NCBI GenBank assembly: GCA_963849605.1
Contig: CAWKHX010000017.1
Span: 124,001 to 188,000 of the forward strand
Length of the DNA stretch: 64,000 nt
Reading direction: 5' to 3'
DNA from: DASPHG01 sp963849605
GTDB taxonomy: Bacteria; Actinomycetota; Thermoleophilia; Solirubrobacterales; Thermoleophilaceae
The stretch's first letter is position 1, and each line of letters starts with the position of its first letter. Shown in pieces: positions 41,555 to 49,232 of the stretch. Below the pieces are notes generated by a model. It made no database searches. It was not told the origin of the DNA and saw nothing but the letters and a program-made list of their open reading frames with translations. The translations under genes were made by a program, and so were the position numbers.

Positions 41555-42515
41555 GACTCGTGGCGAAGCTAGCAGCGGGCGCGGACCGCAAGGCCCCGCC
41601 CTCGGCAAGCGCCGCCGCGGTGCGCTCGACCATGTCCTCATCCGCCGCGCGGCGGGCCAGCCGGACCGCGTTTGCGATCCCCTCAGCGCTCGACTTCCCA
41701 TGCGCGACCACCACCGGACGACGTATGCCGAGCAGGATCGCGCCGCCCGTGGTGTTCGGGTCGAGTTCCTTGCGCAGCCGCCCGAGCCGGCCCCTCACGA
41801 GCAGCCCGCCGAGCGACGACACGAGCCCGCTCCGGATCGCGTCGCCCACGGCGCCGCCGACCGCCTTCGCGGTGCCCTCCATCAGCTTCAGCGCGACGTT
41901 GCCGGTGAACCCGTCGGTTACGACGACGTCCACCGACGTAAGCGCGCTTCCCTCCACGTTTCCGGCGAAGTCGAGCTTGCCCTCGGTGAGCTGCGCGTGC
42001 GCCGCGACGACCTCGTCCGTGCCCTTCTTCGCCTCTTCGCCGATCGAGAGCAGCCCGACCGCCGGTCGCGTGACGCCATGGACGGTCTCCATGAACGCCG
42101 CCCCCATGTACGCGAACTGGACTAGATACTCGGGGCGCACGTCGACGTTGGCTCCGGCGTCGAGCAGCAGGACGGGTTTCCCTGGGAGCGGCAGTAGCAC
42201 CGCAATCGCCGGGCGATGCACGCCCTTGATCCGCTTGACGTGAAAGAGCGATGCCGCGAGCAACGCGCCTGTCGACCCTGCCGACACGAGCGCAGCGGCC
42301 TCCCCCGCGCCGACCGCCTTCGCCGCCCGAACCACCGACGCATCCGGCCGCGACCGGACCGCGAAGGCGGGGTCTTCTTCGTTCGTGATCGCCTCGCCCC
42401 CGAACAGCTCCACGGGCGTGCCGGCGAGGCGCGCCCCCTCGGCGACGAGGTCGGGGCCGCCGTCGGCCCCATTCGTATCTACGGCAACGGGGCTAGTGGT
42501 CGTGGTCGTGGTCAT
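41547..42515 (-). CDS. plsX: phosphate acyltransferase PlsX
   Basis: A 322-residue enzyme that makes acyl-phosphate from acyl-ACP for phospholipid synthesis. It has VSAGSTGALLAAS, LLDAGANVDVRPEYLVQFA, LLSIGEEAKKGTD and VVTDGFTGNVALKLMEG. The usual N-terminal AVDAMGGD is changed to AVDTNGADGGPD. ATG 42515 lies inside the His-Asp tail of rpmF, and the first codons (TTTTTT) come from the same GACCAC repeat in another frame. A start nearer VAVDT is possible but no standard codon is there. Confidence 0.9.
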   Translation of the reverse strand: MTTTTTTSPVAVDTNGADGGPDLVAEGARLAGTPVELFGGEAITNEEDPAFAVRSRPDASVVRAAKAVGAGEAAALVSAGSTGALLAASLFHVKRIKGVHRPAIAVLLPLPGKPVLLLDAGANVDVRPEYLVQFAYMGAAFMETVHGVTRPAVGLLSIGEEAKKGTDEVVAAHAQLTEGKLDFAGNVEGSALTSVDVVVTDGFTGNVALKLMEGTAKAVGGAVGDAIRSGLVSSLGGLLVRGRLGRLRKELDPNTTGGAILLGIRRPVVVAHGKSSAEGIANAVRLARRAADEDMVERTAAALAEGGALRSAPAASFATSHD

Positions 42516-42702
42516 GATCGTGCTCCGCCTGGGGCACGAACACCTCACGACCGGCGTACGTCCCGCAGTTCAGGCACACGCGATGCGGCAGCCTCGGCTC
42601 GCCGCACTGCGGGCATGCACGCAGGCTGGGCGGCGTGATCTTGTGCTGCGAGCGGCGCTTGTTCGTGCGCGCATGGGACTGTCGCTGCTTTGGGACGGCC
42701 AC
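42493..42702 (-). CDS. rpmF: ribosomal protein bL32 with His-Asp tail
   Basis: A 69-residue bL32. It begins AVPKQRQSHARTNKRRSQHK and has a zinc ribbon CPQCGEPRLPHRVCLNC. After the usual end (GREVFVPQ) the protein adds AEHDHDHDHDH, a run of alternating His and Asp coded by GACCAC repeats. Such a run binds transition metals. The C+ form needs zinc for stability, so the tail may hold or sense zinc. The plsX start lies within this repeat. Confidence 0.95.
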   Translation of the reverse strand: MAVPKQRQSHARTNKRRSQHKITPPSLRACPQCGEPRLPHRVCLNCGTYAGREVFVPQAEHDHDHDHDH

Positions 42703-42718
42703 GGACGCGCCAGTGTAG

Positions 42719-43489
42719 CTACGCGGAATACACGGCGGTCAGGAGTGCCATCGCGAAGAGGGTCATGCCCGCGACCGGCACGACCTGGCGCCCGAGCGGC
42801 TGGGTCTTCTCGTAGACCATCAGCACGGTCAGGAACGCCATCGCGATGAGGCTCGCGACGCCCACGGAGAACATCACCAGCATCAGCGCCCAGCAGCAGC
42901 CGAGGCAGAAGGCCCCGTGCCTCACCCCTAGCTGGAGCCCGCCGCGTGCCCCGCGCCTGTAGAAGCGGCGCATGAACTGTGCCGGGTGGCGGCACTTGTC
43001 GAGACACGCGTACTTCAGCGACGAGAACTGGAAGGCGCCCGCGAAGGCGAGCACTCCGGCCGCGAGGATCCATGTGTGGTCCTGCAGCCACGGGCTCGCG
43101 TCGACCGTGGCGTGGACGCCCATGTCGAAGGCGAACGCGAGCGCCCCGAACGCGGTCCACACCAGCGCGTAGCCGCCGAGGAAGCCCACCATCGCCGCCC
43201 GTGGGCGCGGCTGCCCAGCCGACGCCCGGGCGAACAGCCGCACGAGCGGCAGGCTGCTGGGCAGCATCATCGCGGCCAGCATCACCTGCCACGAGAGCAG
43301 GAAGGCGGGCACGGCGATCCAGATCGCCGGGCCGCCCTCGATCAGCGCGTCGTGGTGCAGCAGCGACGCAGCCCCGGTCGCCTCCGCGGTGATGGCGGCG
43401 ACCCAGGCCGCGACTATCGCTGCTGTCAGTCCCCGCTGTAGTCGAGCTTCCAGTCGGACTGGATCGCGTTCTTCTTCTCGTACTCCCAC
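42719..43489 (-). CDS. DUF2182 integral membrane protein
   Basis: Up to 256 residues with six or seven membrane helices. It carries the family features MLAAMMLPSSLPLVRLF, a Cys-rich loop SSLKYACLDKCRHPAQF and HGAFCLGCCWALMLVMF, which are the proposed metal-binding cysteines. GTG 43489 overlaps the upstream DUF1326 gene by 64 bases. A CTG at 43429 in a CTGA overlap is an alternative start, at the edge of the first helix. DUF2182 and DUF1326 genes often adjoin. Their joint role is unknown; metal handling is a guess. Confidence 0.8.
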   Translation of the reverse strand: MGVREEERDPVRLEARLQRGLTAAIVAAWVAAITAEATGAASLLHHDALIEGGPAIWIAVPAFLLSWQVMLAAMMLPSSLPLVRLFARASAGQPRPRAAMVGFLGGYALVWTAFGALAFAFDMGVHATVDASPWLQDHTWILAAGVLAFAGAFQFSSLKYACLDKCRHPAQFMRRFYRRGARGGLQLGVRHGAFCLGCCWALMLVMFSVGVASLIAMAFLTVLMVYEKTQPLGRQVVPVAGMTLFAMALLTAVYSA

Positions 43490-44049
43490 TGGTAGCCGTG
43501 CTCCGGTATGTCGATCTTCTGGGTGTCCGCGACCGCGACGTACGCCGGCGAGCCGGGCACGGTCGAGAAGACCGAGTTGTTGAGTGTGGTCGTGCTTCCG
43601 TCGGGCCCGGTGTACGGATGCATCGCCGCGTGGACCTTGCCGCCGTTGCTCCCGACGGTCAGCGTGCCCGCACCGTCTACGAGTTCGTGCTTGATCGCCG
43701 CACGTTCGACCGCGACGACCTCGCCAACGAGCTCCGCGAGATCAGCGAGCGGGCCTCCGAGCTTGCCGGTGAACGCAGCCAGGATCGCGCCCTCCTGCTC
43801 CTCGGACGCGTCGTCGTCCACGTATACGACCTCGCGCCAGTTGCCTTCGAGGACGTTTCCCGGGATGTGCGCGACGGCGACGAGGCTCAGGCCGCCGACG
43901 TCGACCCCGTCGATCGTGCCCTTGTCGAAGTGATACGCGACGACCGCGTCACAGGTGCCCTGGTCGGGGTCCTCCCCGATCCAGCACGGGCAGAGCACGT
44001 CGCACGAGCACACCTCGAGGAGCGAGCCCTCGAGCTGATAACCACTCAT
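43426..44049 (-). CDS. DUF1326 domain protein
   Basis: A 207-residue soluble protein with the family start YQLEGSLLEVCSCDVLCPCW, in which CSC-x-x-L-C-P-C gives a cluster of four cysteines that could bind metal. The rest is beta-rich (VAYHFDKGTIDGVDVGGLSL, VYVDDDASEEQ, then ALKHELV-type and HPYTGPDGSTTTLNNSVF). No signal peptide. It precedes the DUF2182 gene and the reading frames overlap. The function of the pair has not been shown. Confidence 0.85.
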   Translation of the reverse strand: MSGYQLEGSLLEVCSCDVLCPCWIGEDPDQGTCDAVVAYHFDKGTIDGVDVGGLSLVAVAHIPGNVLEGNWREVVYVDDDASEEQEGAILAAFTGKLGGPLADLAELVGEVVAVERAAIKHELVDGAGTLTVGSNGGKVHAAMHPYTGPDGSTTTLNNSVFSTVPGSPAYVAVADTQKIDIPEHGYQWEYEKKNAIQSDWKLDYSGD

Positions 44050-44103
44050 TCGAGTCCCCCTTTCGGGATAGCCAGTAGCGCGACCCTACCCGCGCCAGAA
44101 GGC

Positions 44104-44616
44104 TCAGTCCAGCTTGAGTTCGGACAGCTTCGCCCAGCGCGGATCCGGCTCGCGCTCGTGCGTGTGCTCGGGGTCCTCGTTCAGGTTCGCGCCGCAGATT
44201 CCGCAGAGCCCGCAGCACTCCGGCGTGCAGCGGATCTGCACCGGCAGGACGAGCACCAGGGCGTCGCGCGCCCACGACCGCACGTCGAGCTCGTCACCGT
44301 CGAGATAAGGCGAGCGCAGGTCGTCGCCACCGCCCGGCTGGTCGACCTCGCGCGCGTCGATGGAGAGCTCGTGCGCCGCAGGGTCGAGGCAGCGCATACA
44401 GGGACCCTCCAGCCGCACGTCGTACCGAAGCCGCAGGGAATAGCCCCTGGTCGTATGGGAGATGTCGGCGCGCGCGTCGACCACGTCCCCGGGAGTGGCA
44501 TAGCGCTGTCCGCCGAGCTCGATCGCATCGATGGCGATCCGGGGTGTGAGATTGGCGCCCTCTCCCGACGAGAGACCGAGGCGGCCGAGATCGATCGTGT
44601 CCGTCGTCCCGCCCAT
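44104..44616 (-). CDS. yceD: YceD family (DUF177) protein
   Basis: A 170-residue protein. The first half has IAIDAIELGGQRYATPGDVV and RLRYDVRLEGPCMRCLDPA. The second half has LVLVLPVQIRCTPECCGLCGICGANLN, where C-x4-CC-x2-C-x2-C forms the family metal-like motif. In bacteria and plants this family acts in 23S rRNA accumulation, and the gene normally stands just before rpmF. Here the DUF1326/DUF2182 pair has entered between yceD and rpmF. Confidence 0.85.
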   Translation of the reverse strand: MGGTTDTIDLGRLGLSSGEGANLTPRIAIDAIELGGQRYATPGDVVDARADISHTTRGYSLRLRYDVRLEGPCMRCLDPAAHELSIDAREVDQPGGGDDLRSPYLDGDELDVRSWARDALVLVLPVQIRCTPECCGLCGICGANLNEDPEHTHEREPDPRWAKLSELKLD

Positions 44617-44650
44617 ATGGGGCGAGCGTAGCGCCGCTTCCGCGCCGCGC

Positions 44651-44854
44651 CTAGACGGCGCCGGTCTCGGCCCGCTCGAGGTGCTGGTGCACCAAGAACT
44701 TCGCGTGACCGATCACGTGCTGCCAGGCCTCCTCGTCGCACTCCTGGAGGCCCGAGCGCGTGTCCGACTCGACGATCATCGACACCTCGAACAGGGTCGG
44801 GCGAGAGCTGCGACCGGGTTCGATCACATGAAAGGTGACCAGCTCGTCCTGCAT
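44651..44854 (-). CDS. small hypothetical protein
   Basis: A 67-residue soluble protein from ATG 44854. It begins QDELVTFHVIEPGRSSRPTL and has SMIVESDTRSGLQECDEEAWQHVIGHAKFLVHQHL. The Cys/His-rich second half (C, H, H, H) could hold a metal. No family is recognised. It lies between yceD and the SepIVA-like gene on the same strand, so it is probably co-transcribed. Confidence 0.5.
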   Translation of the reverse strand: MQDELVTFHVIEPGRSSRPTLFEVSMIVESDTRSGLQECDEEAWQHVIGHAKFLVHQHLERAETGAV

Positions 44855-44988
44855 CCGTTGTCTCCTGGTTCCGACCGCCGCCGGAGTCCGGTCAGCGGGC
44901 GTCTTTACGAGTCCTGGAAACGTTTTAACACGGCCCCCGGTCGACGGGCAACCGTACAAACGTCTAGCTACGCGGCGGCTTGGCGCAG

Positions 44989-45450
44989 CTAGCCGACTTC
45001 GGCTTCTTCTCGCCCTTGGAGCCGGTCGCGGCCACGCTGGACGGCGGCGATGAACTTCGAGAGGTTGACTTCGAGGGTGTTGAGGATGTCATCGGCGTAA
45101 TCCTCGGCGCCCAGGCGGATCTCGCGCTCGCGCGCACGGGCGTCCTCGATGATCTCCTCGGCCTGGCGCTCGGCCTGCTTGACGATCTCCTGATCGGAGA
45201 TCAGGCGGGTCTGCTCCTCACGCGCCTCCTTGACGATCCGCTCGGCCTCGCGCTTCGCCTCGGCGAGCATCTCCTGGCGCTCCTTGACGATCCAGCGCGC
45301 CTGCTTGATCTCCTCGGGGATCGTCGCGCGCATCTGATCGAGGATGTCGTAGATCTCCTCCTTGTCGACGCGCACCTGATCCGTCAGCGGCACGGGCTTC
45401 GCGTTGTGGATCTGGTCGTCGAGCTTGTCGATCAGTACTAGGACATCCAT
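44989..45450 (-). CDS. SepIVA/DivIVA-like coiled-coil protein
   Basis: A 153-residue protein. The first 20 residues (VLVLIDKLDDQIHNAKPVPL) precede VRVDKEEIYDILDQMRATIP, then a long coiled coil (EEIKQARWIVKERQEMLAEA, AERQAEEIIEDARARER). Sequence pattern and location next to coaD and yceD match SepIVA of mycobacteria, a DivIVA-like protein needed for septum and envelope growth. The final third, YADDILNTLEVNLSKFIAAV, may form a second helix. ATG 45450 has a GAGGTC site. Confidence 0.8.
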   Translation of the reverse strand: MDVLVLIDKLDDQIHNAKPVPLTDQVRVDKEEIYDILDQMRATIPEEIKQARWIVKERQEMLAEAKREAERIVKEAREEQTRLISDQEIVKQAERQAEEIIEDARAREREIRLGAEDYADDILNTLEVNLSKFIAAVQRGRDRLQGREEAEVG

Positions 45451-45470
45451 AAATTCAGGACCTCTGTTCT

Positions 45471-45971
45471 TTAGCGCTTAAGCCGTTCCTGCAATTGAGC
45501 GGCGACCGCATCGGGCACAAGCCCCTTCAGGTCGCCGCCGAACATAGCCAACTCCTTGACGCCGCTCGAGCTGAGAAAGCTGAATTGCGGCGAGCTCATC
45601 ATGAAGATGCTCTCGATGTCAGGTGCCATGTTGCGATTCAGCTGATTCATCTCGAACTCGTACTCGAAGTCCGAAATCGCACGTAAGCCCTTGACTATCG
45701 CCTTCGCCCCGTGCTCTCTCGCGAAGTCGACGATGAGCGTATCAAAGGGTTTTACCTGCACATTGGGCAGATTCGCGATCTGCGCCTCGACCATCTTGAC
45801 CCGCTCGTCAGCGCTGAACAGCGTCTTCTGCTTGCGCACCGGCTGGTTGACCACGGCGACGATCACCTGGTCGAAGACGCCAGCGACGCGCCCGATGATG
45901 TCCAAGTGACCCATCGTCACAGGGTCGTACGACCCGGGGCAAACGACGGTGCCGCCGTTTTTAGCGGCCAC
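45471..45971 (-). CDS. coaD: phosphopantetheine adenylyltransferase
   Basis: A 166-residue nucleotidyltransferase that makes dephospho-CoA, the step before last in CoA synthesis. It has CPGSYDPVTMGHLDIIGRVA with the TxGH motif, KGLRAISDFEYEFEMNQLNR and MMSSPQFSFLSSSGVKEL, the ISSS-type segment. All are standard. GTG 45971 overlaps the rsmD stop by eleven bases. It supplies the cofactor used by the acyl carrier protein encoded nearby. Confidence 0.95.
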   Translation of the reverse strand: MAAKNGGTVVCPGSYDPVTMGHLDIIGRVAGVFDQVIVAVVNQPVRKQKTLFSADERVKMVEAQIANLPNVQVKPFDTLIVDFAREHGAKAIVKGLRAISDFEYEFEMNQLNRNMAPDIESIFMMSSPQFSFLSSSGVKELAMFGGDLKGLVPDAVAAQLQERLKR

Positions 45972-46494
45972 GGTGGATCGCGATCCTGGTGTCGCCGTAT
46001 GTCCGCTCGTCGGTGAGCGGCAAGTCGATAACGAGCGGGTTCCGCTTGGAAGATTCGGTCACGATGAGGGCTTGCGGGGCCACGACGCGCGGCAGCAGAT
46101 CGGCAAGCGGCTGCGCGATGCGGGCGGCCGCATCATACGGCGGATCGCAGAAAACGAGGTCGAACGCCCGCTCGCCGTCGCCGGCGGCTCGTAGCCAGCC
46201 GATCGCATCCGACGCCACGACCTCCGCCTCCTCACCGGCCGCGTCGAGGTTCGCGCGGATCGCTGCGAGAGCGGGCCGCGCCGACTCGACGAACGTCGCG
46301 GACCCGGCTCCCCGCGACAGCGCCTCGATGCCGAGCGCCCCCGAGCCGGCGTACAAATCGAGCACGCGCCGGCCGTCCATCGGCCCCAGGATCGAGAAGA
46401 GAGCCTCGCGGACCCGGTCCGCGGTCGGACGCGTGCCGGGACCGGCCGGCGCCTGCAGCCGGCGGCCCTTGTGCCGCCCCGCGACGATCCTCAT
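45961..46494 (-). CDS. rsmD: 16S rRNA (guanine-966-N2)-methyltransferase
   Basis: A 177-residue methyltransferase. RIVAGRHKGRRLQAP at the start, PTADRVREALFSILGP, the SAM loop VLDLYAGSGALGIEALSRGA and the catalytic DPPY in LVFCDPPYDAA are all present. It methylates G966 of 16S rRNA on the assembled 30S. rsmD-coaD is a near-universal pair in Gram-positive bacteria. Confidence 0.95.
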   Translation of the reverse strand: MRIVAGRHKGRRLQAPAGPGTRPTADRVREALFSILGPMDGRRVLDLYAGSGALGIEALSRGAGSATFVESARPALAAIRANLDAAGEEAEVVASDAIGWLRAAGDGERAFDLVFCDPPYDAAARIAQPLADLLPRVVAPQALIVTESSKRNPLVIDLPLTDERTYGDTRIAIHRGR

Positions 46495-46499
46495 CTCAT

Positions 46500-48590
46500 C
46501 TACGCCGGAATCGGGTCCATGTCGGACCCGAAGCGTGCCACCGTTGCCTCGCGCAGGAGCGCGTTCTCAGGCTGCTCGAGCGCGGGGTCGGCGGCCAGCA
46601 CCTCCGCGGCGCGCTCACGCGCACGCTCGAGCAGCGCGACGTCCTCGGGCAGCCGGGCGACCTTGAACTCCGGCATGCCGTGCTGGCGCGTGCCGAGCAC
46701 CTCTCCCGCGCCCCGGATCCGCAGGTCGATCTCGGCGAGCTTGAAGCCGTCGCGCTCCTTCGCGATCGCCTCGAGCCGCGGCAGCGACGGGTCGCCGAAC
46801 AGGATGCAGAGCGACTCGTGCTCGCCGCGCCCGATCCGCCCGCGCAGCTGGTGGAGCTGCGAGATCCCGTACCGCTCGGCCGCCTCGATCAGCATGACCG
46901 TGGCGTTCGGCACGTCGATGCCCACCTCGATCACGCTCGTCGCGACCAGCACGTCGGCCTCGCCGGCCACGAACGCCGCCATCGCCTCCTGCTTCCGCTT
47001 GGTCGGCATCTGGCCGTGGATCAGCTCGACGCGCTGGTCGTGGAACTCGGTCGCCGCCAGCCGCTCGGCCTCGGCCGTCGCCGCCTTCGCCTGCAGCGTC
47101 TCGGACTCCTCGACGAGCGGGCAGACGACGAAGCACTGGCGCCCCTTCGCGATCTCCTCGCGGATCCGCTCGTATGCGCGGGCGCGCGCGCGAGCGCCGT
47201 CGACCACGTGCGTCACGACCGGGCGCCGCCCGGCCGGCAGCTCGCGCAGGATCGTCACGTCGAGGTCGCCGTAGGCCGTCAGCGCGAGCGTGCGCGGGAT
47301 CGGCGTCGCCGTCATGTGGAGGGCGTGCGGCACGAGGCCGTCGCTGCCCTTCGCGTCGAGGGCAGCGCGCTGGCGCACGCCGAACCGGTGCTGCTCGTCG
47401 ACCACCACGAGCGAGAGCGTCCGGAACTCGACCGTCGGCTCGATCAGGGCGTGGGTACCGACGATCATCCCGAGCTCGCCCGACGCGAGTCGTGCGAGCA
47501 GGTCGCGCCGCCGCGCCGCCGGCGTCGACCCTGTTAGGAGCCCGAGCGGGACGTGGCCCCCGAGCAGCCGGTCGAGTGTCGCCATGTGCTGCTCGGCGAG
47601 CGTCTCGGTGGGCGCCATGAACGCGGCCTGCGCGCCGTTCTCGACGGCACGCAGCATCGCGTGCAACGCGACCGCGGTCTTGCCGCTTCCGACCTCGCCC
47701 ATCAGGAGGCGCTGCATTGGGGTGGCTGTTGCGATGTCGCGATCGATTCGGCTCATCGCTCGTCGCTGGTCGCTGGTCGGGGCGAAGGGAAGTGACGTGA
47801 GCCATGGGTCCACCAGCTCGCCGGTCTCGGGTAGCTCTCGTGCTCGCGCGCGTTCGGCTCGGGCGCGCTTGCGGCCCGCGAGGGCGAGTTCGAGCAGGAA
47901 GAGCTCCTCGAATGCGAGCCGATGACGGGCGTCCTCGGGATCCTCCGGACGGTCCGGGAAGTGCGCCGCGGCGAGTGCGGCCGGGCGCTCGGCGAGCCGC
48001 TCCGCCGCGCGCAGGCGCCCCGGCAGCGGCTCGACCACGTCGCCGATGCGGTCGTACGCGTCCCAGGTCAGGCTGCGCAGCCGCTCCGGGGTGATGCCCT
48101 GGCTGGCCGGATAGACGGGGACGAGCCCGAGCGTGTGGACTCCCGCCTCACCGGCGCCGATCAGTTCGTGCTCGGTCACCCAGAACTGGTTGCGGTTCCT
48201 GAGCTTGCCATGCAGCAGGAGCGCCGTGCCCTCGGACAGCTGGCGCGCGAGCCAGGGCTGGTTGAACCACACCGCCACCATCGGCCCGGTCTCGTCCGCA
48301 ACGCGCGCCTCGACGCGCTTCTGACGCCGGTTGCGCATCGGCCGCACGCTCACGCTGCGCACGGTCACGGCGACCGTCGCCTCCTCGCCCACCCCGAGTG
48401 ACGCGACGCTCCGGGCCTCGCGCCGGTCGCGGTGGGTGTGCGGCAGGTGCTCGAGCAGGTCGCCGACGGTCTCGATGCCGAGCCCGGCCGCGGCCTTCGC
48501 CGCCGGGCCCGTGAGGCGCAGCGGCTCGGTGAGCCGGCTCGGCCGCGGCAGGGAGCGCAGCGTCGCCCGGCGGAGGTCGTCCGCGGTCAG
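46500..48590 (-). CDS. recG: ATP-dependent DNA helicase RecG
   Basis: The helicase reverses stalled replication forks. Recognised are the N-terminal helical and wedge region (GLGIETVGDLLEHLPHTHRD, VRPMRNRRQKRVEARV), helicase motif Ia-I MGEVGSGKTAVALHAML, the DEAD-box equivalent VVDEQHRFGVRQR, TATPIPRTL, and the motif VI region LHQLRGRIGRGEHESLC. GTG 48392 is the only standard start, but it falls after the conserved GLGIETVGDLLEHLP. The frame is open upstream to a TGA near 48627 with no ATG, GTG or TTG. I extend to CTG 48590, giving about 696 residues. An indel upstream would also explain this. Confidence 0.85.
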   Translation of the reverse strand: MTADDLRRATLRSLPRPSRLTEPLRLTGPAAKAAAGLGIETVGDLLEHLPHTHRDRREARSVASLGVGEEATVAVTVRSVSVRPMRNRRQKRVEARVADETGPMVAVWFNQPWLARQLSEGTALLLHGKLRNRNQFWVTEHELIGAGEAGVHTLGLVPVYPASQGITPERLRSLTWDAYDRIGDVVEPLPGRLRAAERLAERPAALAAAHFPDRPEDPEDARHRLAFEELFLLELALAGRKRARAERARARELPETGELVDPWLTSLPFAPTSDQRRAMSRIDRDIATATPMQRLLMGEVGSGKTAVALHAMLRAVENGAQAAFMAPTETLAEQHMATLDRLLGGHVPLGLLTGSTPAARRRDLLARLASGELGMIVGTHALIEPTVEFRTLSLVVVDEQHRFGVRQRAALDAKGSDGLVPHALHMTATPIPRTLALTAYGDLDVTILRELPAGRRPVVTHVVDGARARARAYERIREEIAKGRQCFVVCPLVEESETLQAKAATAEAERLAATEFHDQRVELIHGQMPTKRKQEAMAAFVAGEADVLVATSVIEVGIDVPNATVMLIEAAERYGISQLHQLRGRIGRGEHESLCILFGDPSLPRLEAIAKERDGFKLAEIDLRIRGAGEVLGTRQHGMPEFKVARLPEDVALLERARERAAEVLAADPALEQPENALLREATVARFGSDMDPIPA
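47760..47779. repeat. 20-bp copy of the rimM repeat inside recG
   Basis: CGTCGCTGGTCGCTGGTCG is identical to the start of the repeat in rimM. In RecG it codes the TSDQRRA segment before Walker A, where related proteins have LTxxQ, so the length of the protein is not changed. Confidence 0.5.
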
Positions 48591-48671
48591 CTCAGCCGTG
48601 TCTGCGAAGCGCGTGGCGATGGCTCATACGATGGCGTTGGCACGGGACGCAAGGCGTGGGAGGATCGGCTC

Positions 48672-49221
48672 ATGGACTCTTCACCCGCCGTAAACAGACT
48701 CCCATTCCTGGTGATTGCAGGGCTGGCCGCGTTGGCGGTCCTCGCCCCGTCCGCCCAGGCCGCCACCAGGGCCAAGGTCAAGTGCCCACAGAAGTCGGCC
48801 AGCTTCCTGTACTGGCCGCACGGCCACGACGCCCGCCCGCAGGCGGGATTCCCAGCGTTCCCCACGCCGCACCTCGAGATCTACGGCGGCCTCCACGACA
48901 CGACGTTCCCGCCGACGCCGATCGGCTATATCGACGCGACCGGAGCCTCTCAGCGGAGTTCGGAATGCACGCAGCCGGCCCTTTCGAACCTGAGCCGCGA
49001 CGACATCCCGCACTCCCAGAAGATCAGGGGGAAGGCGAAGAACGTCCAGTGCAAGTTCGGCGAGAAGTTGCGGCTTGTCTTCACCGAGGTCGACGCCGGC
49101 GCGCGGGTCGATGCGTGTTCTCGGCGACGGGACACGTGTCGTCCAGGTGCGAATCAAGAACTCGGGCTCGTCGATCGTCTTCAACAACCGGAAGTGCGAC
49201 GTGAAGGATCCGCCCAAGTAG
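48672..49221 (+). pseudogene. secreted hypothetical protein, frameshifted
   Basis: About 182 residues. A signal peptide (residues about 1-31, LPFLVIAGLAALAVLAPSAQA) precedes KCPQKSASFLYWPHGHDARP, then PHLEIYGGLHDTTFPPTPIG and NVQCKFGEKLRLVFTEVDAGARV. Near 49110 one base shifts the frame; the other frame goes on with RVLGDGTRVVQVRIKNSG and VFNNRKCDVKDPP to TAG 49221. Four cysteines fit disulfides outside the cell. I do not know the family. ATG 48672 has GGGAGG upstream and a TACGAT box near 48629. It lies alone on the plus strand inside the minus-strand cluster. Confidence 0.65.
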
Positions 49222-49232
49222 CGACGGCGGCG

